DNA of 64,000 nucleotides from Agapetus fuscipes (taxonomy: Eukaryota; Arthropoda; Insecta; Trichoptera; Glossosomatidae): assembly GCA_951799405.1 (NCBI GenBank), contig OX637338.1, positions 8,618,001-8,682,000 of the forward strand, read 5' to 3'. The position numbers were made by a program, and so were the translations under genes. Numbering within the stretch: the first letter of the stretch is position 1; the number at the start of each line of letters is the position of its first letter. Below are positions 10,200 through 21,446 of the stretch, one piece after another. The notes under the pieces were generated by a model. The model was not told the origin of the DNA and searched no databases. It was given only the letters and a program-made list of their open reading frames with translations.

Positions 10200-11257
10200 T
10201 ACACGACGAGTTCAACTCAAGGTAATTGACTTACCAGTACTGCAGATAGATGACGTCAAATAATGTTTCAGCATTATCAACAACAACAAAATCCAGCACC
10301 TTCAAGGCAAGCTGTATTTTCGTAGAGTTTTTATGCATTGCATGTCATAATTTAAACAATCTATTAATGATTCAATAATTTAAAAATAAAAATAATACCG
10401 AAAAAGAAATGGATGACATCGTTACTTAAAAGTCAAACTGAATAAGTGCTGATTCATTGATTTGAGAAGTTGTCGATTAAGCATTTTATTTGGAGTAACT
10501 TCTCAAATTAAGTGAAATAATACTTTTGTAGTATTTTCTCTCGTAGAGAATAGGAGAAATGATTTACCTAAGAAATCCTTACTGGCTTAGTATGTTATTT
10601 ATTCAGCTTCAGCTTTAAGGTATCATCAATATGTTTAAAATCAATGGCATTAACAAAAATGCACGCTTATTACACTCCTATGTTTGTTTAATAGTGAGCT
10701 GGAAAAATACCTGGATGTCTCGAAATTATTTATGATTTTTTGTTCTAAAAACTTGGAAAATAGACCGTGATTTATTGTTACATATTGAAGAAAATAGGTT
10801 TACACAAGAAAGCAGTTGTATTATATAAAAAAAAAAAAAATTGGGTGAGATCCTTTGTTTCAAATTTCTACACAACGAGTGCTCTTTGCCAGGTTCAGTT
10901 CAGTATCCACCCCCATTGGGCGTAATTCAATTTGTTTATTTGCTCATTTCAAAGTTATGTTTATATACAGGCACATAAAGTATGTGGATTCGTTAAGTTG
11001 ATGTTATTAAAAATTCTGTATGATTACTTCACATACGATGCAGTGAAAATATTGCGACGTCAAGTTCATAGCGTTTAGTAGAGTTGGGCTCACTTTGGAA
11101 AGTAGGGCAAATAATTGTCAGTGCAAATCAGGCAGTCATATATTTTACGGAATTACAGCAAACTTTCATGCCGTTTAAATAACAGTATGTAATTCAAAAC
11201 TTGAAAAGTTATTACGTAGGTATTCACAATGACATATTTAACTTACTTTAATTTATT
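10200..11257. other. AT-rich non-coding DNA
   Basis: Contains a small imperfect hairpin near 10460-10505 (TTTGAGAAGTT / AACTTCTCAAA). Otherwise nothing recognised. Confidence 0.5.
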
Positions 11258-11512
11258 TACTTGACTGATAGGTTGGTACGAGGCTGACCAACCGTGCTGT
11301 AAAAATCGGTTCACTTTTGCCAATGCCACCCCGGTTCAGGGAACGGCGGCAGGAGTTGCAAGGTTTATGCCCATGTGAGGTTTTCTTTATTTGTATGCAC
11401 ACATGCAAAATGTGTAGGCGCAAACCCACATGTGCCTGTCTGTAGGCATGCATTTCATATGAGCCTTAAATGTTAACATATCCTTGCAGCTTGGATTAAA
11501 GATAATAGATAG
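11258..11512 (+). mobile_element. R repeat copy
   Basis: Near-full R copy, from CTTGACTGATAGGTTGG to TTGCAGCTTGGATTA followed by an irregular GATA/TAGA tail. It belongs to the same subfamily as the nested LINE copy at 49.1 kb (shared TTGCAAGGTTTATG and CATGTGAGGTTTTC blocks). Confidence 0.85.
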
Positions 11513-11885
11513 ATTAATTTATACAAAAAAAAACAGATTTTCATAGTTTGACAACAACAAAAAGAGGTCCAGGAGTCTGTTAAAATTATACGTTGAAAAA
11601 TATTTTCACAATTCGTGTGGAAAAAAAACGACATGGCGATCGTTACTTTGGGTTGATTATTAAACAGTTTTTTTTTAATTTCTTTAATCTTGTTGATTTA
11701 AAACAATAAAATATCTGTTTACCATAGAAGAGCTAAAAATTATGTGGACCACAAACATAAACTAAAGTTTACACATTCTTTGACTTTGACGCATGTGCAT
11801 TCCATTCTGTATGCCCTAAGAAAAGTTTCATAAAGCAAGTGTTACATTTAAATGTTTCTCACGTGAGCACTAACTGTACATATTC

Positions 11886-12036
11886 TAAGTGTAACATTAC
11901 GTTTAAAAGTCAACCATAGCGTTTACCATAAAATGTATATAGACTAAAACAGCATCTCTAGGACGCGTTTTAATTTGTATGCATTTTTTGTTAAACGCTA
12001 TGATCAAATATAAAACATGAAGCTTTGAACTTGGGG
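11886..12036. mobile_element. M-family palindromic MITE
   Basis: Left AAGTGTAACATTACGTTTAA, right ...AGCTTTGAACTTGGGG, with inner CAACCATAGCGTTTACC and TTAAACGCTATGATCAA in inverse orientation. The centre AACAGCATCTCTAGGACGCG matches the centres of other M copies. Confidence 0.65.
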
Positions 12037-12488
12037 TGGTGTTCTTCTTTTGAGAAATACATCACCATAATGATACATTTCTTGGCCTACATTTCATTCT
12101 GGTTGATATTTATGTTTATAACTGCAAGGCGGAATGCTGCGCTATTTTCTGTGTGTATAGTTAATACAATTTTTGAGTTTTGAGCAATTGTTCAAATGTC
12201 AGAACGTTGCAGACCGACATGCCAAGAGCAGAAACATGACTCGAGCAACGAGATTCCGTAAGTGGAAATAAGGAATGCGCAACGTCATATAGAAACATTT
12301 CATTTTGCGGCAAAACGCTCAAAATCATGACAATTGTATACAAAAATAAATTAAAAAACAAGCTCACCTTTCACCATTGCAAAAATCTGTATGTATGAAA
12401 GTATGGGAGAACGGAGAAAATGTGGAGAGACGTTAAAAATATATAGGATTACTATAGTGCCCTACAATACAATATATACCTAACTAAT

Positions 12489-12730
12489 ATTAGTTGCAAA
12501 GATATATTCACATTTAAAATTCCCATTGAATGCATGCCCACCAACAGACACGTGAAAGTTTGCGCTTACAAATGCTGCGTGAATACTTACAAATTAAAAT
12601 TCATACCTCAAATGAAAATTAACCTTGTAACTTTTGCCGACCTTCCCTGAAACAGGTGTGGCATTGGCAAAGTGAACCATTTTTTACATCATGGTTGGTC
12701 AGCCTCATACCAACTTTTAAGCCAAGGAAT
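12489..12730 (-). mobile_element. R repeat copy, reverse
   Basis: On the minus strand it runs from TCCTTGGCTTAAAAGTTGG to TTTGCAACTAATATT, with the TTTCAGGGAAGGTCGGCAAA block intact. Confidence 0.8.
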
Positions 12731-13068
12731 AAAATTAATACTATAATTCAACTATGGAGAGGATAGGGTCTTGAATAAAAGCATTTTCTTACTCTTAATT
12801 GAATGATAAAATCACTTTGAAGACTAACAAAATTGCTAAGCAATTTTCCAGTTTCTGACAAATTGCGTTAATGAATACGATGTCACTTCAGCAAGCAAGA
12901 CAACGGGTCATTATTTTAATTAAATAAGTCATTCAAAAACCTGTCACTTCTCACGAAATTTAAGACAAAATATACTTCTTCATAAATAATTTACATTTCA
13001 ATAAAACTACATCTTTAATGTGTATCGTGTTGTCACAGGTGGCTCCAGCCAAAACAAGAAGCATTTCT

Positions 13069-13128
13069 TGCCGACCTTTCCTGAAACAGGGGTAACATTG
13101 GTAAAGTGAACCTTTTTTTACAGTATGA
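13069..13128 (-). mobile_element. R repeat fragment, reverse
   Basis: Only the proximal R block (minus strand: CATACTGTAAAAAAAGGTTC...CAGGAAAGGTCGGCAAG) is present, truncated on both sides. Confidence 0.65.
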
Positions 13129-13627
13129 ATGAGTGACGACATATTTTCCTCCAGCCTTTTTGTGCCGACTCCATTGTTGTTTATTGTATTCACAGTAAAA
13201 AGGTTTTTTCTTAACATACAACAAAAACTACTCAGTCGACAATCATAAATTGTATGTATTGTAATGAATAGTAGAAAATGTGAAACGAATAGTGGAAAAT
13301 ATGAAATAATGGGAAAAGTGTGGAGCGTGAGGAGAATACAATTGTAACCCTTTTCGGGACCGGCGCAATTCAACACGTCGAAAGAAATTATTTCTCCGTG
13401 TTTTGCGTCGGATTAATTTTTTATATCCCTTACAGTACGTGTCACCAACTGTCAGGCCAACACGCCTGCACCCCTCCACACCTGGCGATCGCCAGCCTCA
13501 CTCCACAACCCTTTGTGCCGGCACATTACCTGCCATTGAGTAATAACATATAGGAGCAGAAACTAACTCACTGCATTGATACATACTATACACCACATTC
13601 ATCCCAGTCGTGTCAAAACGCTCCCCC

Positions 13628-13795
13628 AGTTCTTGTTTATCGTATAGACCAATTCTGTCAAACGTGACTTTTTAATGCAGTTGTCTTAAGAATCAAATTC
13701 TACACTACTGTTTTCATAAGACACATTGGTCCAGTACACATGCAAACATTGCTCATGGAAAATTAGCTGAATGGTCTATACGGTAAACAAGAACT
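13628..13795. mobile_element. Short inverted-repeat element (MITE-like)
   Basis: 168 bp with 24-bp terminal inverted repeats: AGTTCTTGTTTATCGTATAG at the left and, reversed, AGTTCTTGTTTACCGTATAG at the right (one mismatch over that stretch). No coding capacity and no clear target duplication. Confidence 0.6.
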
Positions 13796-13892
13796 AAGGC
13801 AGCGAAACGTTGCAGTGGTGGAGTCATAAGAAACATGTTTTTACTTAGAACATGCCATAATGTCTTAAAATAATGCCTTTTTCTCGATCATA

Positions 13893-14130
13893 TGGCTTAA
13901 AGGTTGGTATGCGGCTGACCACCCATGCTGTAGAAAATGGTTCACTTTGCCAATGCCACCCCTGCTTCAGGAAAGGTCGGCAAGAGTTGCAGGGTGTATG
14001 TCCATTTGAGATTTGTGTTTTTGTGTTGTAGATTTACATACGGCATTTGTACGTGTCTGCTTGTGAGAATGCATATATTGTGAATCCCCAATGTTACTTA
14101 CATTTCTTTGCAACTTGGATTAGATTAGAC
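13893..14130 (+). mobile_element. R repeat copy
   Basis: Near-full R copy with the block CAATGCCACCCCTGCTTCAG and the 3' boundary TTTGCAACTTGGATTAGATT with a short TTAGA-type tail. Its central stem-loop region is shortened. Confidence 0.8.
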
Positions 14131-14385
14131 AAAATTTATAACGCGTGCGTACTATGTTCAGACTAGTTCGGGTATAGTATTTCCGCGGTAATGTTGGCAG
14201 CTTTCTAAAAACATTTTTACATTCGGCAGATTTTTTGTTTACACATGTAAATGCAACTTTGAAGTTCTTTGTTCTCTTTCTTACAAAGGACTATTTTCGT
14301 GAATAAGTTGAAATAGAAATATAATGTATATTTTTGTTAAATTATTTCTAGTCCACAGGTATCATAAGTCAATGTTACCTGCACT

Positions 14386-14517
14386 TTAAGTATAAAAACT
14401 GTACGTCTCAACTAAACCTTACCAATAATACATCGAAACTGATCCGCTCACGAGAGGTATTGTTGTAGTTACTTTACATTTTTTGGTAAGCGTTATGACG
14501 TATAATTCTATACTTGG
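14386..14517. mobile_element. M-family MITE, diverged
   Basis: Ends AAGTATAAAAACTGTACGTC and ...CGTATAATTCTATACTTGG are in inverted orientation, with the inner TTTTTGGTAAGCGTTATGACG block shared with other M copies. Confidence 0.5.
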
Positions 14518-15019
14518 TTTACTAAGAGGCGCCTAATGTACGGTGACAGAGAGTATAGCGTAGGATGCCCCTTGGAATATGATTGTAAAGGACGCGGAGA
14601 GTGAACAATTTCAACCCTTTAAATTTGTTATATTTTAACTGTTAAAGATTGTTGTTTTGAGATTGAGTAAAATCTCATTACAGGTGAAAAGCTTTCAAAA
14701 GAAAATAACAAGGTATACCTACTTACTTGCATCAAATTTAGTTTTGTATCTAAATCAAAAGCATGCACTTGTCTAATATGTATTTAAAATGTGTGACACG
14801 TCATATTCACCGTGAAAATATTTTTTAAATTCATGATGAAAAATGACACTAATCGAATGTTTCTTTCTTGTTTATTGAACTTTACAAGAACAATATGGAA
14901 TTAAATTGCCTTGCTAAATCATGAATGTGTGTTATTCATCAGAAAATATTACAAATAAACCACAATTGTTTTCATTCAAAAGTATACTCGTACAGCAAAA
15001 CGTTTTCATTTATTTCTAG

Positions 15020-15226
15020 AGACCCATAGGTTAAAAAATTGTTCACCTTGCTAATGTCATTCTTGTTTCAGGGAAGATTCGCAAGAGTTTCGGGGCTGAT
15101 ACTCATTTGAGATTGAGTTTTAAAGCTGTAAGTAAACATATAAGTTGAAATGCAAGCTCGTACTTAGGCATTCCTGCTTGTAAAATGAATCTTAATTGTT
15201 TTATATCTTTGCAACTTACATAACGA
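15020..15226 (+). mobile_element. R repeat copy, diverged
   Basis: Starts within the R 5' block (CATAGGTTAAAAAATTGTTC) and ends TTTGCAACTTACATAACG. The internal CTCATTTGAGATTGAGTTTT block is recognisable. Confidence 0.6.
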
Positions 15227-15233
15227 AGAGATG

Positions 15234-15297
15234 TAGGCAGCTATGCAGAAGATCTGGCCACCCCTAGCAGAATGGAGACAAAGATAAAGTTACAGAA
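15234..15297 (+). mobile_element. LINE-2 3'-end fragment (TTACAG-tail family)
   Basis: GGCAGCTATGCAGAAGATCTGGCCACCCCTAGC... then AAAGTTACAG matches the terminal ~60 bp of the LINE at 44.3-45.1 kb, including the stop-codon region and the start of its TTACAG tail. 5'-truncated to almost nothing. Confidence 0.65.
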
Positions 15298-15464
15298 TAA
15301 TACATTTTATACAATCGAAATGCAAAAAAAAATGCCAAAAATGCTTCACACTTTTTTTCTTACGATTAGGTCCGATTTTTTCGTTTCTCACATTTTTCTG
15401 TGAAGAGAGACCCTCCCTTTCTTCACCCGTTTTGGGACCACCTACTTCCCTTTTATTAGGACCT

Positions 15465-15520
15465 CCTCCTCTCACCCCCTTCCACCCCCTCCCACCCCCT
15501 CTCACCCCCTCAGGGACCCA
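15465..15520. repeat. C-rich minisatellite patch
   Basis: Irregular repeats of a CCACCCCCT-like unit, giving an artefactual Gly/Arg-rich open frame on the minus strand. Confidence 0.6.
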
Positions 15521-15907
15521 GACTCATCACACGCGACCACATCTCTCCGTCTGATCTTAATTGAAAATATTTCAATAAAAATGTTGCAGCGCTCGGGGCG
15601 GCACAATGCTCCCCTAAATTTGAAACGGTTGGAGCTAGAGCTGCAGAAACAAAGTAGCCATATAATAAATATAGCCTGAGATGATGACAATGTCACAAGA
15701 TAGAAACTTTGTTATACTAAAACTGAGAAGGAGAAAATCTTTTATTTAAAAAATGAGTTGTGAAAGTCCTGAGTGTGAATTAAACATAAACCGGAGCAAT
15801 TATTTGGAGCAGGCATTTGAAATAGGTATTAACATTATCAATAAATAATTCATTATTTAACATTCTTAATGAATTATCAATTAATAACAACCCAATGATA
15901 TCTGTGA

Positions 15908-16024
15908 AACCAGAGTCGAAGTAATTGTCGATAGGACATGGCGCAGGCGGGGTTCGAACCGCCGTAGGTGGTTATAACGCGAATTCGAGCGCCAACGTCT
16001 TATCCCTTGACCATCCCAGCGACA
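15908..16024 (-). mobile_element. SINE C (tRNA-derived), head
   Basis: On the minus strand the tRNA-like head reads GCTGGGATGGTCAAGGGATA (A-box region) and later GGCGGTTCGAACCCCGCC (B box), followed by TTCGACTCTGGTTTCAC, which is shared with the copies at 20.9, 55.3 and 62.0 kb. This is a repeat head, not a functional tRNA gene, because it runs on into SINE body. Confidence 0.65.
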
Positions 16025-16029
16025 AATTC

Positions 16030-17970
16030 TGATGCAATCTTCGTAGAATATTTTAATTTTACAGGAAACAACTTAAAATAGAAACTGCATATTGTAGGTA
16101 ACATAGTCGATCCCGTATTACTCTCAGCTAAAACTAAAGTCGATAAAAAAAAATACGTTTTTCTTAAGAGTGCTCTTATTTAAATTAGAGCTTAACAATA
16201 TTATTCACACACAGCAAATCCACGGCTCAAACACCTCCTTACGTCAATTTTTCGTACAAAAAAGCGATGATCCATTGGTCACATATGGATTAAATGGGTT
16301 GTGAATAACCCTGTAGGAGTTCAATTTATTCCAAATGAATTCTCGATTTGTATTTTTAGTGTAATGTGGGTATTTATAAACCTACTTATATAGATTACAA
16401 AAAATGTATGAGGTTACATAACACATAGATTTTTTGGTATTTTTTTTATGTAGAAAACCATATTTGACTATTATTTTAGTCGAGTTATCGTAGAATAAAG
16501 AACAGCAAAGTTTTTATTTTCTCTCTGTATTTTAACATCTGACGTTTTCTTCCAATTGTTTTAAAGAAAGAGAAATATATTTCACTTTGAGCCAGCAACA
16601 GAGAAATACGCTTTTCAAATGAAAACCGGAAAAGCAATTATATTTTTTCTGTTTCATTAATAAACTAAAAGCCAAAGCGGCTTGCGGTAGACCGAACCGC
16701 AATGAGTATACGTACCATCAAAACAACATCTAGATTGATTTTCACTTTGGCTTTGTGGGCCGACTTCTTGCTCCTTCGAAAATAAATAATTGAACATAAT
16801 GCGAACCCAAGATAAAAGAAGAAAAAGTTCCCAAGACAAACTGCAGTCTTACCTCTGAGGGTAGAGAGAGGAAAGTTTGCTTTACACTTTATTTATGGTA
16901 TTCGAATACCATTTATCTCAATTGGCGCTCGATTATTCTGGACCGCCGCCTCCTCAGCTGCCTTCCGGTCATTGCTGAGATAAATCCCGTGGAAATAATT
17001 ATCGATATATCCTGGAGAAGCTGAATCTTCATCAACCAACTCGCGATCTCTCCTCCTCTCAGAACTAAAATATATTGCGCAATAAATAATACATTAAACA
17101 CAAGATTGTGAATCAATTTATTCCCTCAAACGTAAACACTTTATTTTAAAATCAATTAATAAGGGATTTTAATACACTTCAAGATTAAGTCTCCAGTAAA
17201 AATGAAAACTTTTTTTTAGAAGCAAGGAAAATGCTTGTTTTTTTTATCAAAGTTAATGAAGAGTTAACCTCAGATATGAAGATTCAACCAGTTGACCCAA
17301 TAGTTTAAAAATCAGTCAAGAAAAAAAATAAAAATAAAAACTAAAAGGAAAATTTGCAAGTAATAATTCATTTCTTGAGGACGCATTTTTTAAATTCTAT
17401 CAAATTTTAGATATCATAATTGAATCTTATCATTTCTTATTTCTTATTTAAATAATAAATTTTTATTCATTTTTATAGATTCCTCTTACATCATTTAAAG
17501 TGTTTTCCTTAACTTTAATATTCATTGCGTTGATCGAAATTCATTAACAATCTTAATTATAGCAATATTCTCTTTATTACTTGAATTAGATCATGTGTCT
17601 TCTTGCTAATAAACCTCCATACGTGCCTCATTCACAATGACATCTTCCACCCGTGTCAGTACCAGTGAGTCCAGTTGTAGAACGGCTCATCAGCGATGTG
17701 ATAAACTCTGATCTGCGGGAAGTAATTAGGATGGCCCGGCCAATGGCGAAATTACGAGCTCATCAATGACCCTTGACACGTCCTCCACTAACTGAGAAAG
17801 CCGTCATTCCCGGCAAATGAACAGTCGCGACACTAAAATGCAGCTGGGCTGAATCTAACACTGTTTTTTTAGTGCCAACATAAACTGCGTGCACTAAAAA
17901 TGTTATGCCGTTTTGTAAATGTGACAAAGGAGAACAATATTTGTTTTGTTTTTTTTTATTCTTACGTATC
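16030..17970. other. AT-rich non-coding DNA
   Basis: About 1.9 kb with no recognised repeat family and no convincing exon. A modest GC-richer patch at 17640-17830 has no clear frame or splice pair. Confidence 0.5.
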
Positions 17971-17973
17971 CCA

Positions 17974-18307
17974 CCGGTCGATAGCTCAGTTGGTAGAGTG
18001 CTTGCATTCTACCCCGTGAGCTCGGGTTCGAATCCCACCGAGGAGGGTGTCAGAAATGATTTTCCTATTTTGGTGTTTATTTCGAACCCCAAAATACCGG
18101 CAAGGTTTACTCAGCCTTCACAAGAAATGAGTACCAGCCCCTCGGGAGCTGGGAAACCCCCACTTCAACTGAAGTGGTTGGCGTAAGGCCGGCCCCTAAC
18201 CTGTAAAAATAAATAGGTTCAACTCGCCACATGCGACCCCTTCGGGGATAACGCGACAAGAAGTTACACTATATGTGTAGCTTAGTTGCGTTTTTTTTTG
18301 CGTTGCG
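17974..18307 (+). mobile_element. SINE A (tRNA-derived), near full length
   Basis: The tRNA-like head starts CCGGTCGATAGCTCAGTTGG (A box) and contains GGGTTCGAATCCCACC (B box). The body has a CACTTCAACTGAAGTG hairpin and GACCCCTTCGGGGATAACGC, a C(UUCG)G tetraloop hairpin, and ends ACTATATGTGTAGCTTAG, TTGCG, T-run, TTGCG. Short CGTAT matches flank it. Pol III transcription from the head is expected by analogy with other SINEs. Confidence 0.85.
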
Positions 18308-18520
18308 TATGCGCTACCATAAAAGCAATGTAGAACAAGAAAAAAAACACATTCAATTGAATATTATATGATTTGTAAAACTGATTTTATTTCATGCATT
18401 ATTTATTTGCGTTTACAGGAAACATACACTTTTGTAATAAATTATCATGAAAAAGGTTTTTTTCAGCTACGTATATTTGGTATTTCGATAGATTATGATA
18501 TTCTCTTATAATTCCTTACT

Positions 18521-18757
18521 TGCAAAGATATATTGACATTTAACGCTTAATATTGAATGCATAACCACAAGCACACACATGTTAGTTTGTGCTCACACAT
18601 CGTGCATGTGTACCTAAATTCAAATTAAACCAAACATCACATGAACATAATCATTTCAATTATTCTGAAAACGGAGGGGCATTGTCAAAAGTGAACTAAG
18701 TTTTTGCAGCATGGGGTGTTAGCTCCATAACAATCTCCAAAAAAAGGAATGTCAGCA
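18521..18757 (-). mobile_element. R repeat copy, reverse, diverged
   Basis: Minus-strand R copy ending TTTGCAAGTAAGGA, with the GGGCATGCATT-like and CACATGCACGATGTG blocks recognisable. Confidence 0.65.
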
Positions 18758-18759
18758 AA

Positions 18760-19796
18760 AATAAGAAAAGAATCTACTAATGCTTTCTAGTGGTATCTGT
18801 GTGTATCTAAAGCTATGCAAAATTTGTAATGTAACAACAATCGCTATCACAGTTTAATGGCGGTATTTCCGGTTCTTTGTGACAGGCATGTGACACCATG
18901 ACAGACTTTCAAATTTATAATTTTGATTTACTCAAAAATTTATTCAACTGACTTTTCTTGTTCTTCTCCTGTAGCCTTCAATAAAGGAACCTCACATTAG
19001 CAAAATCAAAACTAACCTAGACAATGTGTTCTCTCATTACTCTTTATTATCATAAATCGACGTAACAAATATTTCTAAAATCAAGATTCTAACAAAACAA
19101 CATTGTTTTTTTTTTCATTGAATTGTAGCGTTGTTTGACGCTGCGGAATGTTTATGTTAACAGCGCTATTCCATCCATCTTCGGAATTGAAAGTATGTTT
19201 GTGCGGAAGACGAAATAATTCACAGTGAATGTAAATTGAGTTGATAGTGATCGATTGATAGTGGATGTCACCATCATATCCGCTGTAGCTGTGGCCGTGA
19301 TAGGCAAATCCGACTATACAGGCTGTTCAGATGGAGTCAGGGAGAATTGGACAGTCAAGCTTTAACACAGGAAGAGCTTAGCGATTTAAATCTGAAATAG
19401 AAATAGCAGGTGACTATTTTCTTTTACTTTAATGCAAGAGTACCCCGAGTATTCGACATTGTGTAAACTCACTTCGATTTCGTAAATCAGAAAAATGCAT
19501 GAAAACTTAATCACTCTCTAGAAGTGCCGTCGTATATTTTATACATTTTTGATTTACTAAATCCAGGTGAAATTTACACAATGTTGTATACTTTTGTTTT
19601 TTTAAGCATGAAAAAATCCAATATAGTCCGTGAGTTACCGAAAAATATGTTACTGTACCAAAGAAAACAGAAACAACAATGATTGGGATATTTTAAAATT
19701 ACATTTTTATCCATAAATGATAAATCTTTTTATAAGGCTTCATTTTGACAAATAAGGTTTTATCATTTACAGGTTTTAAGTTAATTATCAAAATCA
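18760..19796. other. Non-coding DNA
   Basis: No recognised feature; a GC-richer patch at 19250-19340 has no supported exon. Confidence 0.5.
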
Positions 19797-20063
19797 TGGA
19801 TTCCTTGACTTATAGGTTGGTATGCGGCTGACCACCCATACTGTGAAAAAATGGTTCACTTTGCCAATGTCACCCCTGTCTCAGGGAAGGACGGCAAGAG
19901 TTGCAGGGCTTATGTTCATTTGAGAAAAGGGGTCTTATAATGTAGGTCCACATGCGACATGTGTTAGCGCGAAATTATACATGTCTGCTTGTGGGAATGC
20001 ATTTAATATAAATCTTAAATGGTATATATCCTTGCATCTTAGATTAGATTAGATTAGATTAGA
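19797..20063 (+). mobile_element. R repeat copy with TTAGA tail
   Basis: One of the best-preserved R units: TTCCTTGACTTATAGG boundary, TTTGCCAATGTCACCCCTGT, TCAGGGAAGGACGGCAAGAG, and a 3' boundary CTTAGATTAGATTAGATTAG. It carries no LINE coding sequence upstream and starts exactly at the common R boundary. Confidence 0.9.
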
Positions 20064-20508
20064 GATGGTGCTACTAGGAGTTTAAAATACATAAGGCAAT
20101 TTCGTGCTCACACATGCCGCATGTGGACCTAAAAAACCCAATCTCAAATGAACATAAGCCCTGTAACTCTTACCGACCTTCACTGAAACAGGGGTGGCAT
20201 TGGCAAAGTGAACCATTTTTTATAGTATGGGTGGTCAGCCTCATACTAACCTATAAGTAAAGGAATACAAGCAATTTATTACATTTGAGTATATAAAACA
20301 AATAAACACTAAACAATTAAACAGTAAAAATTAAAACCTACAAAACATATTTTATGAAAAAGTGAAAAATATTTTTTAAAAGCCTCAGCCTTAAGCGCCA
20401 GCATTACAGATCAACCGCCATTTCTTTTGGTTCTTGCATACTTCTTTTATTTCATCCAGAGTCATAACCTTTTTCGTACAAGCTCTCCTTTTATTATGAC
20501 TCTAAAGT
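20064..20508 (-). pseudogene. RTE-like LINE-1 3' end: C-terminal remnant plus UTR, reverse
   Basis: On the minus strand the segment from 20508 encodes the LINE-1 C-terminus (rearranged forms of RRACTKKVMTLDEMKEVCK and KKWRLICNAG, then stop near 20395), continues through the same 3' UTR as the 46-48 kb element, and enters an R unit (20275-20100) that is cut off before its tail. It abuts the tail of the R copy on the opposite strand, giving a tail-to-tail arrangement. 5'-truncated and dead. Confidence 0.75.
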
Positions 20509-20879
20509 AAAAGTCGATAAATTTCGTCTGGTCTAATACTGGAGACTTACCACTTGCCAGCTGTCATTCTGTCCTCGTGTGAAAAGGTCAGCACGGAGGA
20601 CTAGGTCTAGGAGTCGTAACAAAGTGGCGGTGCGGCGCCGGACCGGTAACGGCTCTTGGAAATTAGTTTGTGGGCAACAAATCACAGCCGGAGCTGTTCA
20701 CCTACATCAATCACGGCCCACCGTCATTTGCATAAACCCACTATACAGTCACATAGAACATATCAATCCAACTGTTCTTCTTTTCTTATTGTCAGACTCC
20801 TTTAAGTCATTGCTGGACAAAAACTTTCTTAATTTTTCATTCTTATATTCGTATATTGTTTGCATATCCGTAAATAGTC

Positions 20880-21010
20880 GCTGGGATGGTCAAGGGGATA
20901 ATGGGCTGGCCATCGAATTTGCGTTATTGACACTTACGCTGGTTCGTTCCCCTCCTGCATCATGTCCTATAGACTATAACTTCGACCCAGGTTCAACAGA
21001 TGAGATGTCT
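20880..21010 (+). mobile_element. SINE C head copy
   Basis: GCTGGGATGGTCAAGGGGAT, a degenerate B-box region (CTGGTTCGTTCCCC) and CTTCGACCCAGGTTCAACAG match the other C copies. The 3' body is missing. Confidence 0.65.
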
Positions 21011-21140
21011 TTGGGTAGTTATTAAATCATTTAAATACCTGTTTTGGCCAGGCAAATTTTCACAAATCCATTTAAAAAAATATTGGGCAATTCAATCATG
21101 TTTTCTAATGCACTTGATATGCCTACATATATATCTTCTG

Positions 21141-21446
21141 ACCGGTCCGTAGTCTACTGGTTAACGTTTCGGACTCGTAAATGGAAGGTCGTGGGCTTGA
21201 ATTCCGGCGGAGCACATAAAAATACCATTTATGTTTTCAAATATACTTTCCGCTAGGTTAAAAAAATCATAAATGTTCTTACATTTACCAAAAACTAGTC
21301 ATGATAAGTACCTACATCACGCCTTTTAGTAACTGGATCTTTAGAATTGGCGCTTTCTAATTCGACGACCAAGCTCGCAAGCTCTTGAGGTGTGAATACA
21401 CAAAAACGGCGCTTACCAAATAAAACACCCTAATATTATTATTATT
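21141..21446 (+). mobile_element. SINE B (tRNA-derived), full length
   Basis: Head ACCGGTCCGTAGTCTACTGG, then CGGACTCGTAAATGGAAGG. The B-box region is mutated (GGGCTTGAATTCC). The body has the CATTTATGTTTTCAAAT and ATTGGCGCTTTCTAATTCGA blocks and ends GGCGCTTACCAAATAAAA, with a short ATT-repeat tail. Confidence 0.8.

Noticed and set aside
12960..13376. Minus-strand 138-codon frame
   Set aside because: It crosses an R fragment and AT-rich DNA, with no motif or splice context.
15290..15505. Gly/Arg-rich minus-strand frame
   Set aside because: Produced by the C-rich minisatellite.
17974..18045. tRNA gene (A and B boxes, TTCGAATCC)
   Set aside because: The same head is followed by the same ~260-bp body at several loci, so it is a SINE head rather than a functional tRNA gene.
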